Shown here: in pieces, positions 42,191 through 51,742 of the stretch
Layout of the letters: the number at the start of each line of letters is the position of its first letter
Numbering within the stretch: position 1 is the stretch's first letter
From: Desulfuromonadales bacterium
GTDB lineage: Bacteria; Desulfobacterota; Desulfuromonadia; Desulfuromonadales; Geopsychrobacteraceae
Length of the DNA stretch: 64,000 nt
Direction: 5' to 3'
NCBI GenBank assembly: GCA_019429255.1
Contig: JAHYIY010000002.1
Span: 62,001 to 126,000, forward strand
The notes under the pieces: generated by a model
Databases searched by the model: none
The model's input: the letters and a program-made list of their open reading frames with translations, nothing else
What the model was told of the DNA's origin: nothing
Translations under genes and position numbers: made by a program

Positions 42191-45100
42191 TTAACCGAGT
42201 AATTGTCGCAGTTCCTTGCGCGTCTGGATCAGTAATTCGCCAGGATTATGGCGACCGATCTCAATAGTGAGGCGATAATCGTTGCCGAGTCGAAAGCGGT
42301 CCGCCTGTTCGGTGACCAGCCGGCGAATCTGCCCGGGGGAAACCGGCGTGGTGGCGTGAAACATCAGGCTGAGGCGTCTGCCGTCGTATTCCAGCAGTTC
42401 AATCCACAAGCTTTTAAGCAGGATGCGGATACGCATGGAACCAATCAAGGTTTCGGCAGCAACAGGGAGCTCACCAAAGCGGTCACGCAGTTCGTCGACC
42501 AGATCGAATAGCTGCTCCTCCTCGTCGGCTGCTGCCATGCGCTGGTAGAGCTGCAAACGCTGATTGGGATCGGGCACGTAGGATTCCGGCAGGAAGGCAG
42601 AGAGGCCGAGGCGGATTTCCGGGTCGATGCGCTCCTGGTGTTCGTTGCCGCGTAACCGGTCAATGGTCTCTTCAAGCAGCTCGCTGTACATTTCAAAACC
42701 GATGGCAGCGATTGGTCCTGACTGCTTGCCGCCGAGCAGGTCACCGGCGCCACGCAGTTCAAGATCGTGGCTGGCAATCCGGAAGCCGGCACCAAGTTCG
42801 GTCAATTCCTGCAGAATTCGCAACCGTTCGCGCGCTTCCCGGGTCAAAGCGGCTTCGCCGGGAATCAGCAGATAGGCGTAGGCGCGGCGATCACTGCGGC
42901 CGACCCGGCCGCGCAACTGGTAGAGTTGGGAGAGCCCGAAATGGTCGGCGTGATTGATGATCATGGTGTTGGCACGGGGGATATCAAGGCCGTTTTCGAT
43001 GATGGTTGAGGCCAGCAGCAGATTGGTTTTGCCACTGACAAAATCGAGCATCACCTGTTCCAGTTCTTTCTCCGCCATCTGGCCGTGACCGACAGCAATA
43101 GCCGCTTCGGGAACAATCTGGCGCAACTGCTCAGCCATGGCGTCAATGCTCTGGACGCGATTATGAACAAAATAGACCTGTCCGCCGCGGCGCAACTCGC
43201 GCAGAATCGCCTGGCGGATCAACTCTTCGTCAAAGCGGGTCACATAGGTACGGATGGCGAGGCGATCGACCGGAGCTGTTTCGATGACCGACAGGTCACG
43301 CAGGCCACTCATACTCATGTGCAGGGTACGCGGAATCGGGGTGGCAGTGAGGGTGAGGATGTCGACTTCGGCGCGGAGCTGTTTGAGTTTCTCCTTGTGA
43401 GCGACACCAAAGCGTTGTTCTTCATCGACAATCAGCAAACCGAGGTCTTTGAAACGAACATCGCGCTGGAGCAGGCGATGGGTTCCGATAAGGATATCGA
43501 TCTTGCCGGCCGCCGCGGCTTCGAGGGTGACGCGATTCTCGGCGGTACTGCGGAAGCGTGAGATCATGCCGACGCGGATCGGAAAATCCTCCAGCCGCTG
43601 GCTGAAACTCTGCCAGTGCTGACGGGCCAGCACCGTGGTCGGCACCAGTACCGCCACCTGTTTATTATCCAGAACGGCCTTCACCGCAGCACGCATGGCG
43701 ACCTCGGTTTTGCCGTAGCCGACATCACCACAGATCAGGCGATCCATCGGTTTGGCAGACTGCATGTCCTCCAAGGTCTCATTGATCGCCTGGAGCTGGT
43801 CGCTGGTTTCCTCATGGGGGAAGGTTGCCTCAAATTCGCGAAACAGGTTGTCCGGTGGTGAAAAGGCAAATCCCTGACGCAGTTCGCGTCTGGCGTAGAT
43901 CTCCAGCAGCTGGCGCGCCAGCTCTTCGACCGCAGCGCGTGCCCTGATTTTGGCTTTTTCCCACCCCTGCCCGCCCATCTTGTCAAGCTTCGGGGTGTGC
44001 CCTTCGGCACTGACATACTTCTGGATTTTTTCGATGCGTTCAACCGGCAGATAGAGGGTGTCGCTGCCGGCGTACTGGAGATGGAGATAATCGCCTTCGA
44101 TAGCGCCGGTTTTTAAATGAGTGAGGCCACAGTAGCGAGCAACTCCGTGATCGGTGTGGACGATGTAATCATTTTCCTTGAGTTCAGCGAGGCTGCCCAG
44201 CAGTTGCCGGGCGCGGCGCGCCCCGCTCTGGCGGCGATGGCTGCGGCGACCGAAGATATCCTCTTCACTGATGACGGTGAGCTTGTCATCGGGCAGGCTG
44301 AAGCCGACACTGATAGTGCCGATGCCGAGGCACGTTTGACCGGGCAGCAGACCATTAAGTTGCTGATCGGCTTCAATGTCGAGGTGGATATCATGGCCGG
44401 CAAGGAGTTCCTGCAGGCGTTCGGCCTGGCTGTACTGACGACAGACCAACAGGCTGCGCCAGTTGTCGCGGCGCGTCTGTTGCAGGCGCGCCACCAGCGG
44501 TTCAAGGCCGTCCTGGCCACTGGCAGGTTTGGCCCGCAAGCTGTCGTTACCAAAGCAGTTGAAGAAAAAACGTTGGCGCTGATCTTCCAGTTGCAGCAGA
44601 TGCAGTCGCGATAATTCAACGCGGTCCGTCGTATTGAGTAACTGGCTGACTTCTGCCGGTTCGAGATAGAGAGACTGGCGACTGGCATGGGGCTGTCGTT
44701 CGCTCACCATGCGCTTTTCGCCGTGCCTGATGTCCTGGTTGAACTGATCCGCCTCACGTTCCAGTGCCGGGGGATCGATCAGCACCAGTCGGTGCTGGTC
44801 AAAGTAGGCAGCAAGAGAGTCCAGCTCAGGATAGTTCAAAGGCAGCAGGAAGGCGCGACCAGGTGACAGAATCCCTTCGCGCAACTCGGTCATAATGGCT
44901 TCGCGTTCAGCACGGGGAATGGAAAGCTGATCGCAACGCTCTTTGAGTTTGTGGGCCAGGGTTTCCAGAAAGGGACCGTGAAGGATCATTTCCCGGGCCG
45001 GGATAAGGGTGACCCCCTCCAGGGTAGACTTTTCCGAACGCTGGGTGGTGGGGTCGAAGGGACGGATTTTTTCGACATAATCACCGTAAAAATCGATGCG

Positions 45101-45679
45101 CAGAGGAGTTTTGCCGTCGGCCGGAAAAATATCGACCAGGTCGCCACGCACGGCAAAGGTGCCCCGATCCTCGACCAGGGAAACTGGCTGGTAGCCAAGC
45201 TGCAGCAAGGCGTCGAGCAGGTTCTGGCGCCGATATTCTTCGTTCACCAGCAGGGGTAATACCACCTGGTTGAGAACCTGACGCGGAATAACCCGCTGCA
45301 ACAGTGAGCGGATTGGCAGCACCAGGGCTTTTAAGCGGCTTGCCGCCAGCGCCGCCAGGGTCGCCAGGCGCATGGCCTCAAGTTCCGGATGGGGGGTCAG
45401 GGGATCGTAAGGATTCATCTCCCAATGAGGAAGAACTCCAATCTGCTCGGTGCCGGGATGAAAAAGACACAGATCGTTGGCCAGTTGACGCGCCTGTTCC
45501 TGGGTGGGACAGAGGATGACCGTTAGCCCCTGCTGTTCATTCAGCAGGCGCGCCAGCAACAGGGCTTCAGCGCCCTCCCGTAGACCAACAATATCGATGG
45601 TCTGCGTAGCTCCGCGAATGGCGTCAAGACAGGAGCGCAGGGTAGCGTTACGGATGTGGGTGGTTTCGGTCTGGCTCAT
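42191..45679 (-). CDS. mfd: transcription-repair coupling factor
   Basis: 1162 residues. Removes stalled RNA polymerase and recruits UvrA. UvrB-like N-terminal domains (LLLARLLNEQQGLTVILCPTQEQARQLANDL...VLPHWEMNPYDPLTPHPELEA), the RNA-polymerase-interacting segment after DYIVHTDHGVARYCGL, then the SF2 helicase/translocase: Walker A ICGDVGYGKTEVAMRA, LVPTTVLARQHW, DEEQRFGVAHKE, LTATPIPRTLHM, and the C-terminal TRCF domain. Full length. Probably cotranscribed with the isomerase genes. Confidence 0.97.
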   Translation of the reverse strand: MSQTETTHIRNATLRSCLDAIRGATQTIDIVGLREGAEALLLARLLNEQQGLTVILCPTQEQARQLANDLCLFHPGTEQIGVLPHWEMNPYDPLTPHPELEAMRLATLAALAASRLKALVLPIRSLLQRVIPRQVLNQVVLPLLVNEEYRRQNLLDALLQLGYQPVSLVEDRGTFAVRGDLVDIFPADGKTPLRIDFYGDYVEKIRPFDPTTQRSEKSTLEGVTLIPAREMILHGPFLETLAHKLKERCDQLSIPRAEREAIMTELREGILSPGRAFLLPLNYPELDSLAAYFDQHRLVLIDPPALEREADQFNQDIRHGEKRMVSERQPHASRQSLYLEPAEVSQLLNTTDRVELSRLHLLQLEDQRQRFFFNCFGNDSLRAKPASGQDGLEPLVARLQQTRRDNWRSLLVCRQYSQAERLQELLAGHDIHLDIEADQQLNGLLPGQTCLGIGTISVGFSLPDDKLTVISEEDIFGRRSHRRQSGARRARQLLGSLAELKENDYIVHTDHGVARYCGLTHLKTGAIEGDYLHLQYAGSDTLYLPVERIEKIQKYVSAEGHTPKLDKMGGQGWEKAKIRARAAVEELARQLLEIYARRELRQGFAFSPPDNLFREFEATFPHEETSDQLQAINETLEDMQSAKPMDRLICGDVGYGKTEVAMRAAVKAVLDNKQVAVLVPTTVLARQHWQSFSQRLEDFPIRVGMISRFRSTAENRVTLEAAAAGKIDILIGTHRLLQRDVRFKDLGLLIVDEEQRFGVAHKEKLKQLRAEVDILTLTATPIPRTLHMSMSGLRDLSVIETAPVDRLAIRTYVTRFDEELIRQAILRELRRGGQVYFVHNRVQSIDAMAEQLRQIVPEAAIAVGHGQMAEKELEQVMLDFVSGKTNLLLASTIIENGLDIPRANTMIINHADHFGLSQLYQLRGRVGRSDRRAYAYLLIPGEAALTREARERLRILQELTELGAGFRIASHDLELRGAGDLLGGKQSGPIAAIGFEMYSELLEETIDRLRGNEHQERIDPEIRLGLSAFLPESYVPDPNQRLQLYQRMAAADEEEQLFDLVDELRDRFGELPVAAETLIGSMRIRILLKSLWIELLEYDGRRLSLMFHATTPVSPGQIRRLVTEQADRFRLGNDYRLTIEIGRHNPGELLIQTRKELRQLLG

Positions 45680-45704
45680 GGGCTTGTCGTTTTCACAAAA
45701 GGAA

Positions 45705-45727
45705 CGGGCGTGTCAATGACACGCCCG
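45705..45727 (-). terminator. terminator after nadA (minus strand)
   Basis: A perfect 10-bp stem CGGGCGTGTC/GACACGCCCG with a 3-nt loop; on the minus strand it is followed by TTCCTTTTG. It lies between nadA and mfd, so nadA is transcribed separately. Confidence 0.65.
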
Positions 45728-45759
45728 ACAGGCTGAACGTTCCGGTCACATTGATCAAA

Positions 45760-46677
45760 TCAGTCGCGTGGGACTGCCAGCATTCTTTCCAGGGCTGTCA
45801 ACGCCCGTAAGCGCACCGGCTCAGGTACGGTAATGCGCGGCTCCAGGGTCTCCAGACTTTTAAGGATATCGTCCAGGCTGGTCAGTTTCATGTTAGGACA
45901 GATCAGCCCGCGGCTGGGAATGATAAATGTTTTGTCCGGGTTCTCCTTGCGTAAGCGCCAGAGTATCCCTTCTTCAGTGCCGACAATGAAGGTGGTTGCC
46001 GGATTGCTGCGGGCGAATTCGTACATGCCGCTGGTTGAACAGATATGATCGGCCAAATCGAGAATTTCCGGTCGGCATTCCGGGTGAGCCATAAATAGAG
46101 CACCAGGGTTGTCGGCTTTGGCTTTAACGATTTCTTCAGTTTTCAGCCGATCATGGGTCGGACAATAACCTTCCCAGAAGATGTAGTCTTTTTCCGGCAC
46201 CCGGCGGGCAATATAGCGGCCGAGGTTGCGATCGGGCACCATCAGCAGTTTTTTCGCCGGCAGCGAGCGGGCAACGCTGATGGCGTTGGAGCTGGTACAG
46301 CAGATGTCGCTCTCGGCTTTAACCGCAGCGCTGGAGTTGACGTAGGTAACCACCGTAGCATCGGGGTGCTGCGCTTTAAGTTCTTTGAGCCCTTCGGCGG
46401 TGACCATGTCGGCCATCGGACAGCCGGAATCGAGGCGCGGCAACAGTACGGTTTTATCCGGCGCTAGAATTGCAGCACTCTCGGCCATAAAATGGACGCC
46501 GCAGAAGACAATTACTTCACAGTCGGTTTTGGCGGCTTCCATCGACAAGGCGAGGGAATCGCCGGTGATTTCTGCCACCGCCTGGACTTCGTCACGTTGA
46601 TAGTTGTGGGCGATCAGCAGGGCGTTGCGCTCACGCGCCAACTGGCGGATCTGTTGTTGTATAGCCTCTTGATTCAT
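45760..46677 (-). CDS. nadA: quinolinate synthase A
   Basis: 305 residues. Condenses iminoaspartate and dihydroxyacetone phosphate to quinolinate for NAD. Family blocks: [60 protein letters not shown] and [17 protein letters not shown]. The conserved cysteines in CGVHF, CCTSSNA and CPNMK provide the three ligands of the catalytic [4Fe-4S] cluster. Single-gene unit with own promoter and terminator. Confidence 0.96.
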   Translation of the reverse strand: MNQEAIQQQIRQLARERNALLIAHNYQRDEVQAVAEITGDSLALSMEAAKTDCEVIVFCGVHFMAESAAILAPDKTVLLPRLDSGCPMADMVTAEGLKELKAQHPDATVVTYVNSSAAVKAESDICCTSSNAISVARSLPAKKLLMVPDRNLGRYIARRVPEKDYIFWEGYCPTHDRLKTEEIVKAKADNPGALFMAHPECRPEILDLADHICSTSGMYEFARSNPATTFIVGTEEGILWRLRKENPDKTFIIPSRGLICPNMKLTSLDDILKSLETLEPRITVPEPVRLRALTALERMLAVPRD

Positions 46678-46717
46678 TGCCTTTTTACCTTTTGTGAAGG
46701 GTCGTAAAATGAGCCAA

Positions 46718-46746
46718 ATAATAGATCAAACCCCCTGATATGTCAA
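46718..46746 (-). promoter_or_regulatory. consensus sigma-70 promoter of nadA
   Basis: On the minus strand TTGACA (46746-46741), a 17-bp spacer, TATTAT (46723-46718). Exact -35, one mismatch in -10. Distance to the nadA ATG is about 40 bp. Confidence 0.8.
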
Positions 46747-46770
46747 TTGTTTCACCTTTTTGTTGGGCGC

Positions 46771-46799
46771 TTGACAGGTGGAGCGCAAGGGGATATTCT
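46771..46799 (+). promoter_or_regulatory. consensus sigma-70 promoter of the tat genes
   Basis: TTGACA (46771-46776), 17 bp, TATTCT (46794-46799). It is divergent from and only 24 bp away from the nadA -35, and leaves a leader of about 108 nt before tatB. Confidence 0.75.
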
Positions 46800-46913
46800 C
46801 GCCCCAGTGCAGCGAAGACAAGTGCTGACATGGGTGTCTTTCCCTGTGATAACAGTACCCTGCTCCGTTCTCATGGCGATCCATGACGGCGTAACGACGA
46901 AAGGTCGATAGAT

Positions 46914-47285
46914 ATGTTCGGAATCGGGATGACGGAAATGATTCTTATCGCCGCTCTGGCGCTGGTGATCCTGGGTCCGAAAAAGCTCCCTGACCTAGCG
47001 CGCTCCCTCGGCAAGGGGTTCGCCGAATTTAAACGCGCGACCAATGAGCTCAAGAGTGCCATGGACTTGGAAACCGAGAAGGAAGAAGAGCGTTACAAGG
47101 CCGAGTTAAGGGAAAAATATAAGGGAAAAGCGGCCAGACTGCAGGCCGAAAAAGCAGCAGAAGTAGTCGCTGCAGAGGAAGAGGTAAAAGCGGACGGAAT
47201 GTCTCCCGAAACACTTCCGGGGATGGATATGGCCGACAAGCAGCAGACGGATAGGGAAGATAAGGAGAACGCGCCTCATGCCTGA
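46914..47285 (+). CDS. tatB: Sec-independent translocase TatB/TatA-type subunit
   Basis: 123 residues. N-terminal [42 protein letters not shown] is the TatA/B membrane helix, hinge and amphipathic helix; the following charged helix ([31 protein letters not shown]) and length favour TatB over TatA. It forms the Tat receptor with TatC, overlapping its gene by 8 nt. A client, the SRRNFLKG-bearing molybdoenzyme, lies at 61.4 kb. Confidence 0.88.
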   Translation: MFGIGMTEMILIAALALVILGPKKLPDLARSLGKGFAEFKRATNELKSAMDLETEKEEERYKAELREKYKGKAARLQAEKAAEVVAAEEEVKADGMSPETLPGMDMADKQQTDREDKENAPHA

Positions 47286-48045
47286 GGGAATGGCCATTAC
47301 TGATCATCTGTCAGAGCTGAGAAAGCGCCTGGTGTATGCTGCGATTTCCTGGCTGGTGGCATTTCTCGGTTGTTACGCATTTGGGGAGCGGATTTTCGAA
47401 GAGATTGCCCAGCCGGTACGCGCCGCCCTGCCGGAAGGGAGTTCGCTGGTGTTCATCAGCGCGACGGAACCCTTTTTCACTATTCTCAAGGTGTCCGCTT
47501 TGGCCGGACTGGTGGTGGCCTTCCCGGTCATTATCTGGCAGGTATGGATGTTTGTTGCGCCGGGACTCTACGGCCACGAAAAGCGTTTTGCTATCCCTTT
47601 TGTGATGATCAGCTCGTTGTGCTTCGGTACCGGCACCTATTTCGGTTTTTTCCTGGTGTTCCCGATGATCTTTTCCTTCCTGGTCAATTACGGTACTGCC
47701 GTCAGTGGCGTCGAGGCAATGCTCTCGATGGGAGCCTATCTGACCCTGGCAACACGTCTGCTGATCGCTTTTGGACTGGTGTTTGAGTTGCCCATTGTTA
47801 TTTTCTTTCTGGCGCGTATGGGGATCGTCGACCATATCTGGCTGGCAAAAAACCGTAAATATGCACTCCTGGTGGCGTTTATTGTTGGTGCCACCCTGAC
47901 CCCTCCCGATCTGATTTCCCAGGTTTCCATCGCTGTTCCCTTTGTTATTCTGTACGAGGTCGGGATTCTCGTTGCCCGGCTGTTCGGTAAGAAAAAAGAG
48001 GTCGATGAAGCGCTCGATGATGAAGTGGCAGCGGAATCTGATTAG
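47278..48045 (+). CDS. tatC: Sec-independent protein translocase TatC
   Basis: 255 residues, six membrane segments. TatC signature: [23 protein letters not shown] at the start, [39 protein letters not shown] and the later [16 protein letters not shown]. The 'F-T-x-K' loop and the E in HLSELRKR are the twin-arginine recognition region. The C-terminus is short and acidic ([18 protein letters not shown]). Confidence 0.95.
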   Translation: MPEGMAITDHLSELRKRLVYAAISWLVAFLGCYAFGERIFEEIAQPVRAALPEGSSLVFISATEPFFTILKVSALAGLVVAFPVIIWQVWMFVAPGLYGHEKRFAIPFVMISSLCFGTGTYFGFFLVFPMIFSFLVNYGTAVSGVEAMLSMGAYLTLATRLLIAFGLVFELPIVIFFLARMGIVDHIWLAKNRKYALLVAFIVGATLTPPDLISQVSIAVPFVILYEVGILVARLFGKKKEVDEALDDEVAAESD

Positions 48046-48277
48046 TTCCGTCATCATAAAAGTCAATTTTCCACCAAGACTCCAAGTACTCCAAGAAAAG
48101 CTGAAACTTGAGTTGTTAAAGGCAAAAGACTTCATTTTATTAAATCAGAATTGCCTCTTTTGACGCTCTTGGTGTCTGGTGATTTTCGCATAATCTGTTC
48201 AAGTCAGTCATCATCTTTCCAAGGACACTCAGGCTGGTAGCGATGTTCATTAATCTGTTACAGGTGGATAATCCGCA
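48046..48277. repeat. intergenic region with spaced inverted repeat
   Basis: 232 bp. CACCAAGA (48072-48079) and TCTTGGTG (48167-48174) are perfect inverted arms 87 bp apart; between them lie CCAAG direct repeats and an AGGCAA/TTGCCT pair before CTTTT that could be a weak terminator of tatC. No gene seen. Confidence 0.35.
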
Positions 48278-49756
48278 ATGCGTCTGACCATCAAAATCAC
48301 CCTGGCGATTCTGCTTGGTGTTGTGCTGATCTTTTCCGTTTACAGCTACCTGTCGATCCAGCGCGAACGTGAACAGCTCAAGCGTAACCTCAGTCGCGAA
48401 GCCCGTCATATTGGTGAAAGTTTGCGTGTTATCGTGACCGAGCTGTGGCAACAGCGCGGCGAGGACGAGGCTCTGGGTTTTCTGCTGCGCGCCAATCAGG
48501 GGTATTCCGAAACTCTGGTACGCTGGGTCTGGATCAGGGAGAATAGCCCCCTGTCTCATCAGCCCCGTGTTCCCCTTGCCCACCTTGATCGTCTGCGTTT
48601 TGAGGAAACTGTGACCCTGATGGCGGCCTCGGATGAAGGGTACGATTTTCTCTTAACCTATCTGCCGGTACTTATTCCTGGGGAGGATATGGGAGCCATC
48701 GAATTGACGGAATCGATGGAAGAAATGCACGACTACATCCAGGAGAGTTTACGCCGCTCGGCAATTGTGGTGGCGGCCCTGGTAGTATCGGGTCTGTTGT
48801 TGATGACCGTGCTTGGCAGTATCTGGGTTGGCAGACCGATGCGCAAGTTGCGCGCCCAGGCTGAGCGCATTGGCACGGGGGATTTTACTACCAGCGTCAA
48901 TCTTTCCGGCAGTGATGAACTGGCCGAGTTGTCTAGTACCATTGAGCGGATGCGCGGGCAACTGGCCCAGGCGCGTGATGCCGAACAGGCAGCCCAAGCG
49001 GCAAAATTTGAGGCGCTGGAAAAATTACGCCACACCGAACGGCTGGCGACCCTTGGTCAATTGTCAGCGGGGATGGCCCATGAACTGGGAACCCCCCTTA
49101 ACGTCATTGCCGGCCGCGCCAAGCTGATTGCCCGTGAAGGGTTGCCGGCCGAGGATATTACCCGCTCGGCAAATATTATCCATGAGCAGGCACAGCGGAT
49201 GACGGGCATTATGCGTCAGTTGCTGAGTTTTGCCCGGCGCGGCGAAGCACGTAAACAGCCCGTTGATATCAACCTGGTGATACATGCCGTGCTGCCATTA
49301 CTCGAACCGACTCTCAATAAACAGCAGGTCGAATTCTGTGTCGAAGATACCCCGTCGGAACTGTTGGTATACGCCGATGCAGCACAATTGCAGCAAGTGT
49401 TGCTGAACTTGATTCTCAACGGTATCCACGCCATGCCTGCAGGGGGCAAGATCACCTTGTCGTGTTTTGCTGCTACGACTGTCACTGTCCCCGACAGTGT
49501 CGCAAACCCTGATCAATCATGGGCCTGCCTGCAGGTCACCGATGAAGGGAGCGGCATCGATCCCGAGGTTCAACAGCGCATGTTCGACCCCTTCTTTACT
49601 ACCAAGGATGTGGGTGAGGGTACCGGGCTGGGATTGTCGATTGCTTACGGTATCATCCAGGAACATGGTGGCTGGATCGCAGTTGACAGTGTTCCAGGTA
49701 ACGGAAGCAGTTTCCGTGTTTATCTGCCACTGGCCTGCCGGGGCGGAGCGGCATGA
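48278..49756 (+). CDS. membrane sensor histidine kinase, NtrB-type partner
   Basis: 492 residues. Membrane segments about 5-25 and 163-183 enclose a periplasmic domain of about 135 residues; a HAMP (VGRPMRKLRAQAERIGTGDFTT) and coiled coil lead to the H-box LATLGQLSAGMAHELGTPLNVIAG (phospho-acceptor His268), typical of kinases that serve sigma-54 activators. N-box LLNLILNGIHAMPAGGKI; G-boxes VTDEGSGIDPEV and GLGLSIAYGIIQEHGG. It overlaps its regulator by 4 nt. The signal is unknown, perhaps envelope state. Confidence 0.9.
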   Translation: MRLTIKITLAILLGVVLIFSVYSYLSIQREREQLKRNLSREARHIGESLRVIVTELWQQRGEDEALGFLLRANQGYSETLVRWVWIRENSPLSHQPRVPLAHLDRLRFEETVTLMAASDEGYDFLLTYLPVLIPGEDMGAIELTESMEEMHDYIQESLRRSAIVVAALVVSGLLLMTVLGSIWVGRPMRKLRAQAERIGTGDFTTSVNLSGSDELAELSSTIERMRGQLAQARDAEQAAQAAKFEALEKLRHTERLATLGQLSAGMAHELGTPLNVIAGRAKLIAREGLPAEDITRSANIIHEQAQRMTGIMRQLLSFARRGEARKQPVDINLVIHAVLPLLEPTLNKQQVEFCVEDTPSELLVYADAAQLQQVLLNLILNGIHAMPAGGKITLSCFAATTVTVPDSVANPDQSWACLQVTDEGSGIDPEVQQRMFDPFFTTKDVGEGTGLGLSIAYGIIQEHGGWIAVDSVPGNGSSFRVYLPLACRGGAA

Positions 49757-51120
49757 GCGAGACAAGTTTGCCGGGGCGCATCCTGGTTATTGATGATGAT
49801 CGAGCGCTGTGTGATCTGCTGAATGAGGATCTGCAGCAGCGCGGTCATCAGGTGTGGACAGCGCTGAAGGTGGCCCAGGCGCGTGAGGTGTTGAGCCTGC
49901 ACCCGATCGATATTGTTCTGACCGACCTGAACATGCCGGAAATCAATGGCATCGACTTCTGTGCCGAACTGCACCAGCGCCGTCCCGATTTGCCGGTCAT
50001 TATCATGACGGCCTTCGGCAGCCTTGAAACGGCGATTGCCGCGTTGCGGGCAGGAGCATACGATTTTGTCACCAAACCGGTCGATCTGGATCTGCTCAGC
50101 ATTTCCCTCGATCGTGGTTTACAACATCGCCATTTGCAGGAAACGGTGCGCCGCTTGCAAGATCAGGTACGCCGCCAGCAACCGAAGGACGACCTGTTCG
50201 GCGAGAGCCCGCCGATGATCAAGCTCAAACAGCAGATTGCCCAGATCGCCGGTCTGGATACCTCGGTGCTGCTGGCGGGGGAAAGCGGCACCGGCAAGGA
50301 GCTGGTTGCGCGTTCTTTGCACCACCAGAGTCAGCGCGGCAGTGGCCCTTTTGTTGCTGTCAACTGTGCGGCGCTGCCGGAAAATTTGCTGGAAAGTGAG
50401 CTCTTCGGGCATGTTCGCGGTGCTTTTACCGATGCTCGCGAAGCACGCAAGGGTCTGTTCGTTGAGGCTGCAGGCGGCACTCTGCTGCTTGACGAGATTG
50501 CTGAACTGCCGTTGGCGCTGCAGCCGAAACTGTTGCGGGTGCTTGAAGACCACCGCGTCCGGCCGTTGGGCGGCAGTGGCGAAATCGCCTGTGATGTCCG
50601 GATTATCGCCGCCAGTCACCGTGATCTGGGTCAGGCCGTGGCGGCCGGACATTTTCGCAGCGACCTTTTCTATCGTCTGAATGTGATCCAGCTCGAACTG
50701 CCCCCTTTGCGCCGGCGCGGAGATGATATTCTGCTACTGGCGATGAAGTTTATCCAACAGATCAGTAAGCGTTTTGGCAAATCGGTGCTCGGTCTGGCGC
50801 AACCAGCGGCGGCTTGCCTGCTGGCCTATTCCTGGCCCGGCAACGTGCGTGAGCTGCGCAACACGATTGAGCGGGCTGTTGCCCTGACCCTCCACGACAC
50901 CATTACCGTTGATGATCTTCCCGATGTCGTCCGTCATTCTGCCGGCAGCGCGCCGCTACCGGCCAGCCTGCATAACGGGCAGACGATTATTCCTCTGGAA
51001 GAGATGGAGCAGCGTTACATTCAGCAGGTACTTGATCGGCTGGATGGCAACCGTACTCTGGCTGCTCGCCTGCTTGGTGTTGACCGCAAAACCCTCTATC
51101 GCAAGCTTAAGGACAACTGA
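49753..51120 (+). CDS. sigma-54-dependent response regulator (NtrC family)
   Basis: 455 residues. Receiver (ILVIDDDRALCDLL; Asp58 in VLTDLNMPEINGIDF), AAA+ domain with Walker A LLAGESGTGKELVARSLHHQS, the loop GAFTDA (a variant of GAFTGA), Walker B GGTLLLDEIAELP, and a C-terminal Fis-like helix-turn-helix (QVLDRLDGNRTLAARLLGVDRKTLYRKLK). It should activate sigma-54 promoters; a strong one lies about 100 bp downstream, before the receiver-degP genes. Confidence 0.93.
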   Translation: MSETSLPGRILVIDDDRALCDLLNEDLQQRGHQVWTALKVAQAREVLSLHPIDIVLTDLNMPEINGIDFCAELHQRRPDLPVIIMTAFGSLETAIAALRAGAYDFVTKPVDLDLLSISLDRGLQHRHLQETVRRLQDQVRRQQPKDDLFGESPPMIKLKQQIAQIAGLDTSVLLAGESGTGKELVARSLHHQSQRGSGPFVAVNCAALPENLLESELFGHVRGAFTDAREARKGLFVEAAGGTLLLDEIAELPLALQPKLLRVLEDHRVRPLGGSGEIACDVRIIAASHRDLGQAVAAGHFRSDLFYRLNVIQLELPPLRRRGDDILLLAMKFIQQISKRFGKSVLGLAQPAAACLLAYSWPGNVRELRNTIERAVALTLHDTITVDDLPDVVRHSAGSAPLPASLHNGQTIIPLEEMEQRYIQQVLDRLDGNRTLAARLLGVDRKTLYRKLKDN

Positions 51121-51147
51121 TCCCTCCCCAAATTTTCTTAGTAGTTC

Positions 51148-51162
51148 GGGGCAATATGCCCC
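51148..51162. promoter_or_regulatory. GGGGCA-N3-TGCCCC dyad, candidate activator-binding site
   Basis: Perfect inverted repeat GGGGCAATATGCCCC about 75 bp upstream of the -24 element, with an extra half site TGCCCC at 51175-51180. Location suits an upstream activating sequence for the NtrC-type regulator. There is no T-run, so a terminator is less likely. Confidence 0.5.
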
Positions 51163-51223
51163 ATCGAGTCATTCTGCCCCACCCTGTCACAGGTTAACCG
51201 CCTGAAACATCAGTGATTCCCTT

Positions 51224-51239
51224 TGGCACAGCCTTTGCT
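51224..51239 (+). promoter_or_regulatory. sigma-54 (-24/-12) promoter
   Basis: TTGGCACAGCCTTTGCT contains TGGCAC-N5-TTGCT, i.e. GG-N10-GC with all conserved bases. It lies about 94 bp before the receiver-protein gene and downstream of the sigma-54 activator gene. Confidence 0.8.
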
Positions 51240-51264
51240 CATAGAAGTATACGCCTATAAAAGG

Positions 51265-51291
51265 GATAGAGCTATGTTAGCTGGCTCTATC
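51265..51291 (+). other. leader hairpin before the receiver gene
   Basis: GATAGAGC (51265-51272) pairs with GCTCTATC (51284-51291) in the untranslated leader after the sigma-54 promoter. A start-stop pair ATGTAA occurs at 51320-51325, after GGAG. Function unknown. Confidence 0.4.
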
Positions 51292-51332
51292 AGATATGTC
51301 ACTTTGTTACCGGAGATAAATGTAAAGCGCCC

Positions 51333-51731
51333 ATGGAAGCTGTTTGCCTTGATCTGACCCCGCGTGTACTTCTCGCCGAAGATGATAAAGAGTTGCGTGA
51401 GCTGCTCGCTCTGGTGCTGGAAAATGCCAGCTACGAGGTGTGTCAGTGCAGTAACGGAGAACAGCTCTTGGCCAGGCTTACAGAGCAGCGATCTTTCAAT
51501 CTGGTGATCAGTGATATCCGCATGCCTGGATTAGACGGCCTCGAAGTTCTGGCCCGACGCAGTGGTAAGATGCAGGAGATCCCCTTTATCTGCATGACCG
51601 CCTTCGGTGATGAGCGTATCCACCGCAGGGCGCGGGATCTGGGTGCAGCGGCTATCATTGATAAACCTTTTGATCTGGACGAGATGATGGAACTGGTCGC
51701 GCATGTTTGTCTCCGCAGCGAGCGCAATTAA
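51333..51731 (+). CDS. single-domain response regulator
   Basis: 132 residues forming only a CheY-like receiver: VLLAEDDKELRELLALVLE, phospho-acceptor Asp61 in FNLVISDIRMPGLDGLEVL, Thr in FICMTAFGDE and Lys in AIIDKPFDLDE. No output domain, so it probably acts by protein contact. It is the first gene after the sigma-54 promoter and is followed 11 bp later by degP, so it may tie DegP expression to a phosphorelay. Start codon not certain: the Shine-Dalgarno is far (17 nt). Confidence 0.8.
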   Translation: MEAVCLDLTPRVLLAEDDKELRELLALVLENASYEVCQCSNGEQLLARLTEQRSFNLVISDIRMPGLDGLEVLARRSGKMQEIPFICMTAFGDERIHRRARDLGAAAIIDKPFDLDEMMELVAHVCLRSERN

Positions 51732-51742
51732 AGGAGTCGATC

